Of a DNA stretch of 64,000 nucleotides, positions 1-8,447 are shown piece after piece (the first letter of the stretch is position 1; each line of letters starts with the position of its first letter). This DNA comes from Ferrovibrio sp035304305 (GTDB lineage: Bacteria; Pseudomonadota; Alphaproteobacteria; Ferrovibrionales; Ferrovibrionaceae): positions 20,887 to 84,886 of the forward strand of contig NZ_DATGQG010000152.1 in NCBI RefSeq assembly GCF_035304305.1, given 5' to 3'. The translations under genes were made by a program, and so were the position numbers. The notes beneath the pieces are model-generated. The model was not told the origin of the DNA, made no database searches, and was given only the letters and a program-made list of their open reading frames with translations.

Positions 1-1
1 A

Positions 2-319
2 CAGGGCATCCTGTGGGTCGAAGGTCTCGTCTGCGCAGCCTTCCTTCTTCTCCTTCTGACCGGCGGCGCCGAGACCGGCTTCTTCGGCGAACTGGGCTAC
101 ACGTCCTTCGTCTGGCTTGCCTCGGCGATGATTTTCGCGGCCTGGCTTGCCGCGCGATACCTGCATCTGCGGTTCGTCTTCTGGCCGCTGATGGAGCAGC
201 TGCTGCCATCGGTCGCGGTGATCAATGTCACGGCGGCAGAACAGGCGGGCGGCGAGGACCGGAAGCAGGTGGCCTTTCCGGCCGGGATTGCGGACCTTGG
301 TTATGCCCACTTCCTCTGA
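2..319 (+). CDS. C-terminal fragment of a membrane protein, possibly YjgN/DUF898-like
   Basis: An open frame enters from the left edge and stops at 317-319, so only about 105 C-terminal residues are visible and the start is missing. It has two hydrophobic stretches (FLLLLL near the edge, then SAMIFAAWLAA), followed by an Arg/Tyr-rich patch and a polar tail. YjgN/DUF898 membrane proteins commonly sit directly upstream of an M48 peptidase like the next gene, and the tail fits that family loosely. The family assignment is therefore inference from context; the membrane nature is directly visible. The stop overlaps the next gene's start by 17 bases, suggesting translational coupling. Confidence 0.55.
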   Translation, partial: QGILWVEGLVCAAFLLLLLTGGAETGFFGELGYTSFVWLASAMIFAAWLAARYLHLRFVFWPLMEQLLPSVAVINVTAAEQAGGEDRKQVAFPAGIADLGYAHFL

Positions 320-1448
320 GCCCGTGCGCTGCCTTGCGCAGTATTTCGACGGCGTCTCCGCGAAACGGATTTTCGCCGAGGTGACGGCCATGCCTTCGGG
401 TCTGACCATCGCCCTGCCTGACGTCATGCTCTTCTGGCCGCGCGGCGGCATTGTGGTGGAACCTGCGGCGGGGGCCGGCTGCGACCGAATTCTGCGCCGC
501 ACGGATGGATCCTCAGCCCGGCTGCGTGTGGCCGCCGGCGAGCTGGCCAGGCTCGGTCCCGCGATCGGGCGGCCGCATCTGCGGTTCCGCCTGCGCGAGC
601 TGTCGCGATATCTGGCGGCCGTTGGCATGCTCTGTCTTGGTGCCGGCGCCGTCTTCGCGTGGCTTCTCCCGACTTTGATCAGCGAGGCGAGCGGCATGCG
701 CTCGGTGCAGCAGGAAGTGAGGGAGTCCGAGCGCCGCTTCGAACGCTTCGTCGAAAGAAACAAGCGGCGCAGTTCCGGACGGCTGGAATACTGCGTGCAC
801 CAGCCGGGGCGCGATGCGCTGGAGCGGCTGGTCGGAACCCTGGTGCAGGATGCTTCGCTGACGTTCGAACCCAGAATCATCGTGATCAGCAGCCTGATCG
901 ACAATGCCTACAGCCTGAGCGGCGGCTATGTCGTGCTGACCAGCACCATGCTCGACGAACTGAAGAACCAGACCGAGCTTGCCGGCATCATCGCGCATGA
1001 GATCGGCCATAACGAGCAGCGTCACCATACCCGTTTCGAGATGGAGGCTGCCGCCTGGCTCGCGGTCATGGGCGGCCTGTTCAATACGCCGCTGACGAAC
1101 TGGAACTACCTGCTGACAGGGACACGGAGCGGTCCGGCGCTGCGTAGCCGGGAGATGGAGCGCGAGGCGGACCGGTTCGCCGTCGCCATGCTTGCGAGGG
1201 CCCGCATGGACCCCGGCGCTCTGGGACACTACATGGCGCGCAACAGCGGACTGGAGGGCGACGTCGCCTTCTTCTCCAGCAGTCATCCGAGCTATGCCGA
1301 ACGGGCAGCCTTCTTCGCGGCGGCGCGGCAGCGCGGCCGGGAGGTGCTCAGCCCGGAGGAATGGCGGGAGGTTCGCGCGATCTGCCGCAGGCGAACGGAA
1401 AAGGCCCCTGCATTTCTGCAGGGGCCCGATGAGGTGCAGCAGAACTGA
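303..1448 (+). CDS. M48-family zinc metallopeptidase, membrane-anchored
   Basis: A 381-residue protein with a zinc-metalloprotease motif HEIGH at about residues 232-236 and a downstream EREAD motif near residue 288 that would supply the third zinc ligand, as in M48 (HtpX/Ste24/BepA-like) peptidases. The first ~110 residues form the small N-terminal domain often found in these proteins, followed by one transmembrane segment (YLAAVGMLCLGAGAVFAWLL). The ATG at 303 was preferred over a more upstream in-frame start because it falls at the usual junction with the preceding membrane protein. The likely role is membrane or envelope protein quality control; the substrate is unknown. The end of this gene also carries the terminator of the converging aldolase gene. 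Confidence 0.85.
   Translation: MPTSSEPVRCLAQYFDGVSAKRIFAEVTAMPSGLTIALPDVMLFWPRGGIVVEPAAGAGCDRILRRTDGSSARLRVAAGELARLGPAIGRPHLRFRLRELSRYLAAVGMLCLGAGAVFAWLLPTLISEASGMRSVQQEVRESERRFERFVERNKRRSSGRLEYCVHQPGRDALERLVGTLVQDASLTFEPRIIVISSLIDNAYSLSGGYVVLTSTMLDELKNQTELAGIIAHEIGHNEQRHHTRFEMEAAAWLAVMGGLFNTPLTNWNYLLTGTRSGPALRSREMEREADRFAVAMLARARMDPGALGHYMARNSGLEGDVAFFSSSHPSYAERAAFFAAARQRGREVLSPEEWREVRAICRRRTEKAPAFLQGPDEVQQN
1399..1426 (-). terminator. Rho-independent terminator of the gap-pgk-fba operon, inside the M48 gene
   Basis: A perfect 10-bp inverted repeat (GGCCCCTGCA / TGCAGGGGCC, 4-base loop) is flanked on the left by AAAA. Read on the minus strand this is a GC-rich hairpin followed by TTTTCC, just past the stop of fba. 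It lies within the last codons of the convergent M48 gene, so it has to serve both as coding sequence and as terminator. Confidence 0.8.
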
Positions 1449-1457
1449 GGCAGCGAC

Positions 1458-2495
1458 TTACGCCGCCTTGAATTCCTGCTCCAGCTTGGCTTCATACTTG
1501 CCGGAAGCCGCCAGGCTGTTGAGGCGGGCGCGGTGCAGGAAGCCCTTCTGCGCATTGGCGACATTCGCCGCCTTGCCGCCCCAGAGCTTCAGCGGCAGGG
1601 CCTGCAGGGCGCGGCCGTAGGAGAAGGTCAGCTTCCAGGGCAGGTTCGGATTGCGCGCATTCATGGCACCGAGATGGGCCGAGGCGTCCTCGTCCGACTG
1701 GCCTCCGGAGAGGAAGGCGATGCCCGGCACCGCGGCCGGCACGGTGCGCAGCAGCACCTTCACGGTCGCATCCGCGCATTCGTCGACGCTGGCCGGGGTT
1801 TTGCAGCTCTCGCCGTGGATCACCATGTTCGGCTTCAGGATCATGCCCTCGAAGGCGACGTTATGCAGCGCCAGCTGCTCGAACACGGTATGCAGGGTGC
1901 GCTCGGTGGCGCGGAAGGCGACGTCGATGCCGTGCGCGCCGTCCATCAGGATTTCCGGCTCGACGATCGGCACGATGTTCTCGGCCTGGCAGAGCGCGGC
2001 ATAGCGGGCCAGCGCCTCGGCGTTGGCGACCAGCGCCTGGCGCGACGGCTTGCCCGCCGCTTCGTCGATGCTCAGTACCGCGCGCCACTTGGCGAAGCGG
2101 GCGCCGAGCTGGTGGTATTCCTGCAGCCGCTTGCGCAGGCCGTCGAGACCCTCGGTGATCTTCTCGCCGTTGCTGCCCGGTAGGTCGACGGTGCCCTTGT
2201 CCACCTTGATGCCCGGCACGATGCCCTTCTTCTTCAGGATCTCGACGAAGGGGGTGCCATCCTTGGCCTTCTGGCGCAGGGTCTCGTCATAGAGGATGAC
2301 GCCCGAGATGTATTTCTCGCAGTCCTGCGTGGTGAACAGCATCTCGCGATAGTCGCGGCGGTTCTCTTCCGTGTTCGGCACGTTGATGCTGGACAGGCGC
2401 TTTTCGATCGTGCCCGTGCTTTCGTCGGCGGCGAGGATCCCCTTGCCCGGCGCCACCATCGCTTCTGCGATCTGGTTCAGTTCCTTGAGATTCAT
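1458..2495 (-). CDS. fba: Class I fructose-bisphosphate aldolase
   Basis: A 345-residue class I (Schiff-base) aldolase that interconverts fructose-1,6-bisphosphate with glyceraldehyde-3-phosphate and dihydroxyacetone phosphate. The active-site lysine lies in GMILKPNMV (about K221), and the N-terminal GKGILAADESTGT signature is present. The start at 2495 (MNLKEL) has a GGGAG ribosome-binding site; an upstream in-frame ATG at 2558 would add 21 residues unlike the family. It is the last gene of gap-pgk-fba, 75 bases after pgk. A class I enzyme is notable because many proteobacteria use the zinc-dependent class II type. Confidence 0.95.
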   Translation of the reverse strand: MNLKELNQIAEAMVAPGKGILAADESTGTIEKRLSSINVPNTEENRRDYREMLFTTQDCEKYISGVILYDETLRQKAKDGTPFVEILKKKGIVPGIKVDKGTVDLPGSNGEKITEGLDGLRKRLQEYHQLGARFAKWRAVLSIDEAAGKPSRQALVANAEALARYAALCQAENIVPIVEPEILMDGAHGIDVAFRATERTLHTVFEQLALHNVAFEGMILKPNMVIHGESCKTPASVDECADATVKVLLRTVPAAVPGIAFLSGGQSDEDASAHLGAMNARNPNLPWKLTFSYGRALQALPLKLWGGKAANVANAQKGFLHRARLNSLAASGKYEAKLEQEFKAA

Positions 2496-2570
2496 GGTGT
2501 CAGCTCCCGATGCTGTCCTGTTAGTCTTTTCCGGTCGCCCGGTCTTCGCACGTGACAATTTGGGGGCCGG

Positions 2571-3764
2571 CTATTTCGCCAGCGCCGCAACTCCCGGCAA
2601 TTCCTTGCCTTCCAGCCATTCGAGGAAGGCGCCACCTGCCGTGGAAACATAGGAAAACTCTTCCGCCACGCCGGCATGGCGCAGCGCGGCCACCGTGTCG
2701 CCGCCGCCGGCCACGCTGAGCAGCCGGCCAGACGCGGTCAGCGCCGCCGCCGTGCGCGCCACCATGACCGTGCCGGCATCGAAGGGCGGCGTCTCGAAGG
2801 CGCCGAGCGGGCCGTTCCAGACCAGCGTGCGGCAATCGGCCAGCAGGGTGCCCAGCCGCGAGGCCGAGACGGGGCCGATATCGAGGATCATCTGGTCGGC
2901 CGGGCAGCGGTCGGCGGGAACCACCTTGCTGGCGGCACCGGCCTTGAATTCCTTCGCCACCACGACGTCGTCGGGCAGCAGCACGGCGCAGCCGCGCGCC
3001 ACCGCCTCGCGCAGGATGTCGCGTGCGGTATCGGCCATGTTCTTCTCGCACAGGCTCTTGCCGATCTCGCGGCCCTGCGCGAACAGGAAGGTGTTGGCCA
3101 TGCCGCCGCCGATGATCAGCTTGTCGACCCGGCCGAGCAGGTTGCCCAGCAGTTCCAGCTTGGTCGAGACCTTGGCGCCGCCGACCACCGCCGCGACCGG
3201 CTTCTCGGGGGCGATCAGCGCCGCCTCGAGATGCTTCAGCTCGACTTCCATGTTGCGGCCCGCATAGGCCGGCAGCAGATGCGCCAGCGCTTCCGTCGAG
3301 ACATGGGCGCGGTGGGCGCAGGAGAAGGCGTCGTTGACATAGATGTCGCCGAGCGCCGCCATTTCCTTCGCCAGGGCAGGGTCGTTCTTTTCCTCCGCGG
3401 CGTGGAAGCGGGTATTCTCCAGCATCACGATGCCGCCGGGCTTCAGTTTGGCGATCGCCTCCTTCGCCGGCGCGCCGACGCAGTCCTCGGCAAAGGCGAC
3501 CGGCGAGCCGAGCGCGGTGGCCAGCGCGGCGGCCACCGGTTTCAGCGACATGTCCGGCACCGGCTTGCCGTCCGGGCGGCCGAAATGCGACAGGACCACC
3601 ACCCTGGCGCCCTTGCGCGAAAGCTCGTGCAGGGTGGGCAGGATGCGGCTGATGCGCAGATCGTCGGTGATCTTCCCGTCCTTCATCGGGACGTTCAGAT
3701 CGACCCGGGTCAGCACCACCTTGCCGGCGACATCGGCATCGTCGAGCGTACGGAAGCGGGGCAT
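2571..3764 (-). CDS. pgk: Phosphoglycerate kinase
   Basis: A 397-residue cytoplasmic phosphoglycerate kinase that transfers phosphate between 1,3-bisphosphoglycerate and ADP. Visible family motifs are VLTRVDLNVPMKDGKI at the N terminus, the VGGAKVSTKLELL stretch, and the C-terminal nucleotide-binding GGGDTVAAL. Length is normal for bacterial Pgk. It starts 13 bases after gap and is followed by the aldolase, so the three successive lower-glycolysis/gluconeogenesis enzymes appear co-transcribed. Confidence 0.97.
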   Translation of the reverse strand: MPRFRTLDDADVAGKVVLTRVDLNVPMKDGKITDDLRISRILPTLHELSRKGARVVVLSHFGRPDGKPVPDMSLKPVAAALATALGSPVAFAEDCVGAPAKEAIAKLKPGGIVMLENTRFHAAEEKNDPALAKEMAALGDIYVNDAFSCAHRAHVSTEALAHLLPAYAGRNMEVELKHLEAALIAPEKPVAAVVGGAKVSTKLELLGNLLGRVDKLIIGGGMANTFLFAQGREIGKSLCEKNMADTARDILREAVARGCAVLLPDDVVVAKEFKAGAASKVVPADRCPADQMILDIGPVSASRLGTLLADCRTLVWNGPLGAFETPPFDAGTVMVARTAAALTASGRLLSVAGGGDTVAALRHAGVAEEFSYVSTAGGAFLEWLEGKELPGVAALAK

Positions 3765-3777
3765 CTGGGCAGCCTGC

Positions 3778-4782
3778 TTACAGCTTCGCCATCGCGATCG
3801 CGGTGTCGGCCATGCGGTTGGAGAAACCCCATTCGTTGTCGTACCAGGACACGACGCGGACGAGGTTGCCCTCCATCACCTGGGTCTGCCGCAGGTCGAA
3901 GGTCGAGCTGGCCGGGTTGTGGTTGAAGTCGCTGGAGACCAGCGGCGCGTCGTTGACGTCGAGAATGCCCTTGAGCCGGTTGGCGGCGGCCCGCTTGATC
4001 GCCTCGTTGACCTCCTCGGCCGTGGTGTTCTTCTTCGCCACGAACTTGAAGTCGATCAGCGACACGTTCGGCGTCGGCACGCGGATCGACGAGCCGTCCA
4101 GCTTGCCCTTGAGGTCGGGCAGCACCAGGCCAACGGCCTTGGCGGCGCCGGTGGTGGTCGGGATCATCGACAGCGCCGCGGCGCGGGCGCGGTAGAGATC
4201 CTTGTGCAGAGTATCCAGCGTCGGCTGGTCGCCGGTATAGGCATGGATCGTGGTCATGTAGCCCTTCTCGATGCCGATGGCTTCATGCAGCACGTAGGCG
4301 ACCGGGGCGAGGCAGTTGGTGGTGCAGGAGGCGTTCGACACCACGGTGTGCTCGGGCTTCAGCTTGTCGTGGTTGACGCCGTAGACGACGGTGAGGTCGG
4401 CGTTGGTGGCGGGCGCCGAGACCAGCACCTTTTTGGCGCCGGCGGTGAGATGCGCGGCGGCCTTGTCGCGGTCGGTGAAGATGCCGGTGCACTCCATCGC
4501 GACGTCGACGTTGAGTTCCTTCCAGGGCAGCTTGGCCGGGTCGCGCTCGGCAGTGACCTTCATCCAGCCGCGGCCGACATCCATCGCGCCGTCCTTGGTC
4601 TTCACCTCGCCGTTGAAGCGGCCGTGCACGCTGTCATAGCGGAACAGATGCGCGTTGGTTTCCACCGGGCCCAGATCGTTGATGCCCACCACCTCGATAT
4701 CGGTCCGGCCGCTCTCGATGATTGCACGCAGCACATTGCGGCCGATGCGGCCGAAACCGTTAATCGCAACCCGAACCGTCAT
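3778..4782 (-). CDS. gap: Type I glyceraldehyde-3-phosphate dehydrogenase
   Basis: A 334-residue NAD-dependent glyceraldehyde-3-phosphate dehydrogenase. The N-terminal Rossmann motif is INGFGRIGRN, and the catalytic cysteine (C153) lies in SNASCTTNCLAP. It is the first gene of gap-pgk-fba on the minus strand. In many alphaproteobacteria a transketolase gene precedes gap; here the upstream gene is an unrelated DUF2459 protein, so the operon probably begins in the 165-base gap at 4783-4947. A short palindrome (AGCCCC / GGGGCT, 4860-4874) sits in that gap without a T-run. Confidence 0.97.
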   Translation of the reverse strand: MTVRVAINGFGRIGRNVLRAIIESGRTDIEVVGINDLGPVETNAHLFRYDSVHGRFNGEVKTKDGAMDVGRGWMKVTAERDPAKLPWKELNVDVAMECTGIFTDRDKAAAHLTAGAKKVLVSAPATNADLTVVYGVNHDKLKPEHTVVSNASCTTNCLAPVAYVLHEAIGIEKGYMTTIHAYTGDQPTLDTLHKDLYRARAAALSMIPTTTGAAKAVGLVLPDLKGKLDGSSIRVPTPNVSLIDFKFVAKKNTTAEEVNEAIKRAAANRLKGILDVNDAPLVSSDFNHNPASSTFDLRQTQVMEGNLVRVVSWYDNEWGFSNRMADTAIAMAKL

Positions 4783-4947
4783 TTTCTCGTTCTCCGATGG
4801 GATGGGGTGGCAGACAGCGGGGCGCGGGAATGCCCCGGAACAAGTTTTGCGGCTGATTTAGCCCCTTTGGGGCTGAGTCGCAAGACGACCACGGTCTGGT
4901 CACCGCCGGCGGGGCGATGCGGCCCGAAACGGGCTGGCAGGTGGTCC

Positions 4948-5637
4948 TCATGGCTGGCTCATCAGGCCGAACGGGAAGGGGGTCCAGAGGCCGACTGGAA
5001 GGGCCGCGGCCCGCAGCGCCGCGCCGATCCATTCGTTGCAGGTGCGGATCGGGCTGTAGCGGCCGACCGCTTCGTAGAAGGCATCCGTGCCGCTGTAGGC
5101 GGCGCCGGAAATGGGGCGCGGCCGGCCGTTGCCGCCCAGCGCGAAACCCTTCCGGATATAGGCGACCAGGGCGTGGTACTGCAGCAGATCGGCCTCGATG
5201 CGCCGGACCGAGCCCGAATCGGCATCCGGTTCCGGTACCCGCATCACATGCATCGCGGCGGGGCCGCGGCCGAGCAGGGCCGCCACGGCAAGGTTGGGAC
5301 GGAAATCGGCCGGCCGGCGGGTATGAAGATAGAAGTCCCGGTCGCCCCAGCCGAAGGCGATGTAGTCGCGGCCGCTGACATCGGCGGCGAAGTCGGTTTC
5401 CGGCAGCCATGCGCGCCAGTCGACCGCGCTTTCGCCCTCGCCATGCCGCAGCGGCAGGGCGAGCCAGACATGCCAGCCATTGGACAGGAGGTAGACCGGA
5501 ACGCGCTCCTGGCCGGGCAGCGGCTCGCGCCAGGGCGCCTCGATCATCCCCAGCGCCAGCGCTGCCGCGCCATAGAGGGCGGGGACGGCAAGGATCAGCA
5601 GGACAAGGGAGAGGAGGATGCGGCGGAGCAGTCGCAT
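4948..5637 (-). CDS. DUF2459 (TIGR02117-like) membrane-anchored protein
   Basis: A 229-residue protein with an N-terminal membrane anchor (RRILLSLVLLILAVPALYGAA) and the conserved blocks of the DUF2459 family: LSNGWHVWLALP, YIAFGWGDRDFYLHT and RYSPIRTCNEWIGAALRAAAL. The conserved histidine and cysteine recall papain-fold (NlpC/P60-like) proteins, so a periplasmic hydrolase role is possible but unproven. It is transcribed divergently from the lipid A deacylase gene, with promoters in the 148-base space between. Family membership is clear; the biochemical function is unknown. Confidence 0.8.
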   Translation of the reverse strand: MRLLRRILLSLVLLILAVPALYGAAALALGMIEAPWREPLPGQERVPVYLLSNGWHVWLALPLRHGEGESAVDWRAWLPETDFAADVSGRDYIAFGWGDRDFYLHTRRPADFRPNLAVAALLGRGPAAMHVMRVPEPDADSGSVRRIEADLLQYHALVAYIRKGFALGGNGRPRPISGAAYSGTDAFYEAVGRYSPIRTCNEWIGAALRAAALPVGLWTPFPFGLMSQP

Positions 5638-5703
5638 GGCGGGCTTCCTGCCGCAAAAATGTGGCGAGATTACAGCGGGGCTGTTCCATTCCCGGTATCA
5701 GGC

Positions 5704-5732
5704 TTGGCTTAACCCCTTGCCGTGGCTAGTAT
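5704..5732 (+). promoter_or_regulatory. Sigma70-type promoter of the lipid A deacylase gene
   Basis: TTGGCT (5704-5709) and TAGTAT (5727-5732) are separated by exactly 17 bases, placing a start site near 5739, about 47 bases before the ATG. This is a sequence match only. Confidence 0.5.
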
Positions 5733-5785
5733 TCGGCTCTGCCGGCGTGCTCTGCCGGTGCGCTTTCCGGGGGGGAATTCCGACA

Positions 5786-6280
5786 ATGCGTAGAGGCGTT
5801 TCCGTAGTCGCGCTGCTGGTGGCGGCCCTGCTGGTCATTCCGTCTGCGGCCCGGGCCGATGACCCGGCCTTCCTGGCGCTTTCGGCCGGCTATTACGACA
5901 TCAATGACAATTACGAGGCCGCCGAAGCCCGCATCGAATATCGCCACGACAAGAAGTTCTGGATCTTCAAGCCCTTTGCCGGCGTGATGGCGACCACCGA
6001 CGAGGCGGTGCACGGCTATGCCGGCGTGCTGGTCGACATCTATTTCGGCCGCCGCTGGGTGCTGACCCCGAGCTTCGCCCCCGGCCTCTATCGCGAGGGC
6101 GACGGCAAGGATCTCGGCGGCACCATCCAGTTCCGCTCGCAGCTCGAGCTGAGCTACCGCTTCGACAACCGCTCGCGGCTGGGCCTGAGCATCAACCACA
6201 TCTCGAATGCCAGCATCTACGACAGCAACCCGGGCACCGAGAGCGTGGCGCTGACCTACGCGATCCCGCTCGGCCACTGA
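5786..6280 (+). CDS. pagL: PagL-type lipid A 3-O-deacylase (acyloxyacyl hydrolase)
   Basis: A 164-residue outer-membrane beta-barrel enzyme with a signal peptide (VVALLVAALLVIPSAARA) expected to remove the 3-O acyl chain of lipid A. The motif SINHISNASI holds His138 and Ser140, and Glu152 follows. The spacing H-x-S then +12 to E matches the catalytic triad of the Pseudomonas enzyme (H126, S128, E140). The start at 5786 gives a proper signal peptide and has a G-rich ribosome-binding site; the longer in-frame ATG at 5618 does not. It is monocistronic, with its own promoter and a strong terminator. Confidence 0.88.
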   Translation: MRRGVSVVALLVAALLVIPSAARADDPAFLALSAGYYDINDNYEAAEARIEYRHDKKFWIFKPFAGVMATTDEAVHGYAGVLVDIYFGRRWVLTPSFAPGLYREGDGKDLGGTIQFRSQLELSYRFDNRSRLGLSINHISNASIYDSNPGTESVALTYAIPLGH

Positions 6281-6304
6281 ACGGGCGGCTTCTTCACCCG
6301 ATCC

Positions 6305-6337
6305 GAATGCCCGGGCCTGTCCCGGGCATTCTTTTTT
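6305..6337 (+). terminator. Rho-independent terminator of pagL
   Basis: An 11-bp perfect stem (GAATGCCCGGG / CCCGGGCATTC) with loop CCTGT is followed by six T residues, 25 bases after the pagL stop codon. Confidence 0.93.
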
Positions 6338-6429
6338 CAGGCTGGCCGAACCCCCGACCGCGCCGAAAACCATGCCCGGACGCCCCTTTTTCGGCCAACC
6401 CGCTGATTTTCCTGAGCCCGACAGAGCCG

Positions 6430-6551
6430 GTTCGATCCCGTTCGGAGCCAGTTGAGTCCCGTTGGGAGCCAGTTCAGTCCGGTTCAATCCCGTTGAGGGC
6501 CAGTTGAGTCCCGTTCAGTCCCGTTGAATCCCGTTGAGTCCCGTTGGGACA
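6430..6551. repeat. Array of alternating 10- and 11-bp tandem repeats
   Basis: Twelve consecutive units begin with GTT. Eight are decamers of the type GTTSARTCCC (for example 6451-6460, 6503-6512, 6533-6542). Three are 11-mers of the type GTTSRGRGCCA (6440-6450, 6461-6471, 6492-6502), and the last is cut short. The mean period over the eleven full units is about 10.3 bp, close to one helical turn. The array lies between the pagL terminator and the 3' end of gluQ in a 403-base non-coding stretch. The remainder, 6552-6683, shows nothing recognisable. The short open frame through the array only partly follows the 21-bp period and is not a credible gene. Confidence 0.9.
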
Positions 6552-6683
6552 GCCGGTGAAGCGCCAGCCATGCCGGGTCTGGCATACGGTCGTATGTCAT
6601 CCATCCGATTCACGATGTCCGACAACGGCAGGACGCCAAAGCGGCGGCAGGAACATAAAGAGTACAATCGGCCTGCGCCAATG

Positions 6684-7568
6684 TCAACCGCCGGCGTCCC
6701 GGTCAGGCTGAATCCCCGCCTGGCGCCAGACCTCAGCCGGCGTGATACCGGCTGCGCGCAGGTCGCGCAGGCGCGGCGCGTTGCGGCGTTTGGCCAGCCG
6801 CTCGCCGCTCTTGTCCAGCAGCAGCCGGTGATGGGCATAGGCAGGCACCGGCCAGTCGAACAATGCCTGCAGCAGCCGGTGCAGATGCGTGGCGGCAAAG
6901 AGATCGCTGCCCCGCGTCACCAGCGTGATGCCCTGCAGCGCGTCGTCGTGGGTGACGCAGAGATGATAGCTGGCCGGCGTTTCCTTGCGTGCCAGCACCA
7001 CGTCGCCGAAACCGTCGCGCAGCAGGCCTGGCGTCACGCTCTGGATGCCCTCGCTTTCGTCCCGCCAGACGAGCGGCCAGCGACCGATCTGCGCGCAGGC
7101 CGCGGCGATGTCGAGTCTGAGCGCATAGGCCTCGCCGGCGGCGATGCGCGCCTCGCGCTCAGTCGTGCTCAGGCTCCGGCAGGTGCCGGGATAGACCTGC
7201 CCCTCGAAGCCGTGCGGGGCATGGCCGGCGGCGGCGATCTCCGCCTGGATCTGTCTGCGCGTGCAGAAGCAGGGATAGAGCAGGCCGCGCTGCTTCAGTG
7301 TTTCGAGCGCGGCGGTGTAGTCGCTGAAATGCTGCGACTGGATCCGCACCGGCTCCTCCCAGCGCAGGCCCAGCCAGGCGAAGTCCTCGAGGATCGCGGC
7401 GGTGTATTCCGGGCGGCAGCGCGTGACGTCGATATCCTCGATGCGCAGCAGGAAACGACCGCCGGATTCTCTGGCGCGCGCATGGGCGATCCCTGCCGAA
7501 TAGGCATGGCCGAGATGCAGATAGCCGGTCGGGCTTGGCGCGAAACGTGTGACGATGTCAGACTGCAT
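6684..7568 (-). CDS. gluQ: Glutamyl-Q tRNA(Asp) synthetase
   Basis: A 294-residue truncated paralogue of glutamyl-tRNA synthetase. It keeps the catalytic domain (RFAPSPTGYLHLGHAYSA with the HLGH class I signature; KSGERLAKR as the KMSKS equivalent) but lacks the C-terminal anticodon-binding domain, as in GluQ (YadB). These enzymes attach glutamate to queuosine in the anticodon of tRNA-Asp. The length fits the family and excludes a full GltX. The CFC motif near residue 120 may be part of a zinc site. It is divergent from the downstream esterase gene. Confidence 0.93.
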   Translation of the reverse strand: MQSDIVTRFAPSPTGYLHLGHAYSAGIAHARARESGGRFLLRIEDIDVTRCRPEYTAAILEDFAWLGLRWEEPVRIQSQHFSDYTAALETLKQRGLLYPCFCTRRQIQAEIAAAGHAPHGFEGQVYPGTCRSLSTTEREARIAAGEAYALRLDIAAACAQIGRWPLVWRDESEGIQSVTPGLLRDGFGDVVLARKETPASYHLCVTHDDALQGITLVTRGSDLFAATHLHRLLQALFDWPVPAYAHHRLLLDKSGERLAKRRNAPRLRDLRAAGITPAEVWRQAGIQPDRDAGG

Positions 7569-7655
7569 GGAAACCCGACCACAGCTTAGGAAGGCCGCCC
7601 CGTGTTGTCATCCGCGGCCGCCGGTTTGTTGCGGCCACCACGAACAGGAGATGCC

Positions 7656-8360
7656 ATGCTCGACGGCCCCAGACTGCCATCTGCCAGCGGCAGGGCGCGC
7701 TCGCTGGTCGTGCTGCTGCACGGCTATGGCGCGGACGGCAACGACCTGATCGAACTCGGCGCGCAGTGGCGCCAGCTGCTGCCGGATGCGGCGTTTGCCG
7801 CGCCGCATGCCCCGTCGATGATTCCGGGCTTTCCGCCCGGCATGGGCGGCGGGCGGCAATGGTTCGCGCTCGACCAGTATGATCCGAACCTGCTGCGCCG
7901 CGATCCGCAGCAGGCCGCCGGCATCTATGCCACGATGCAGGCGGGCGCCGAGCAGGCCGCGCCGGCGCTGCACGCCTTCCTCGATGCCGAGCTGGCGACG
8001 CATGGTCTCGACGGCAGCCGCCTCGCCCTGGTCGGCTTCAGCCAGGGCACGATGATGGCGCTGCATGTCGGGCTGCGCCGCTCGCCGGGTCCGGCGGCGA
8101 TCCTCGGCTATTCCGGCGCCATGCTTGGCGCCGATGCGCTGAAGGACGAGATCCGCTGCCGGCCGCCGATCTATCTGATCCATGGCGATGTCGACGACAT
8201 CGTTCCCGTGGAAGCGATGTTCGCCGCCATCCATGGCCTGAACGCTGCCGGATGCCCGGCGCGCTGGCATGTCTCCCGCGGCATGGCGCACGGCATTGCC
8301 CCGGACGGCCTGCAGATCGGTGGCGCTTTTCTGGCCGAATCGCTCCGGGCGAAGGGCTGA
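7656..8360 (+). CDS. Phospholipase/carboxylesterase-family alpha/beta hydrolase
   Basis: A 234-residue alpha/beta hydrolase of the acyl-protein thioesterase/carboxylesterase family. The serine nucleophile is in LVGFSQGTMMA (S129). Candidate triad partners are the Asp in HGDVDDIVP and the His in SRGMAHGI. The oxyanion-hole segment LLHGYGADGNDL is intact. The ATG at 7656 was chosen over one at 7602 because AGGAG lies 5 bases before it. The substrate cannot be told from sequence; cytoplasmic location is likely, as no signal peptide is seen. Confidence 0.88.
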   Translation: MLDGPRLPSASGRARSLVVLLHGYGADGNDLIELGAQWRQLLPDAAFAAPHAPSMIPGFPPGMGGGRQWFALDQYDPNLLRRDPQQAAGIYATMQAGAEQAAPALHAFLDAELATHGLDGSRLALVGFSQGTMMALHVGLRRSPGPAAILGYSGAMLGADALKDEIRCRPPIYLIHGDVDDIVPVEAMFAAIHGLNAAGCPARWHVSRGMAHGIAPDGLQIGGAFLAESLRAKG

Positions 8361-8447
8361 AGACGTGCGCAAATTATGGTGGTTGTCATGAAGCCGTCAC
8401 CCCGCATATTGTAGTGTTCAGTGACGCAACCTGGTCCGGGAGTGTGA

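Noticed and set aside
3343..5712. A 789-codon plus-strand open frame
   Set aside because: It is antisense to pgk, gap and the DUF2459 gene, whose products are clearly conserved. The product is low-complexity Arg/Gly/His-rich without domains, a known artefact of high GC content.
6307..6507. A 66-codon frame across part of the decamer array, with a 7-residue repeat
   Set aside because: The amino-acid repeat only reflects the 21-bp sum of a 10- and an 11-mer, starts inside the pagL terminator and loses period when two decamers occur in a row.
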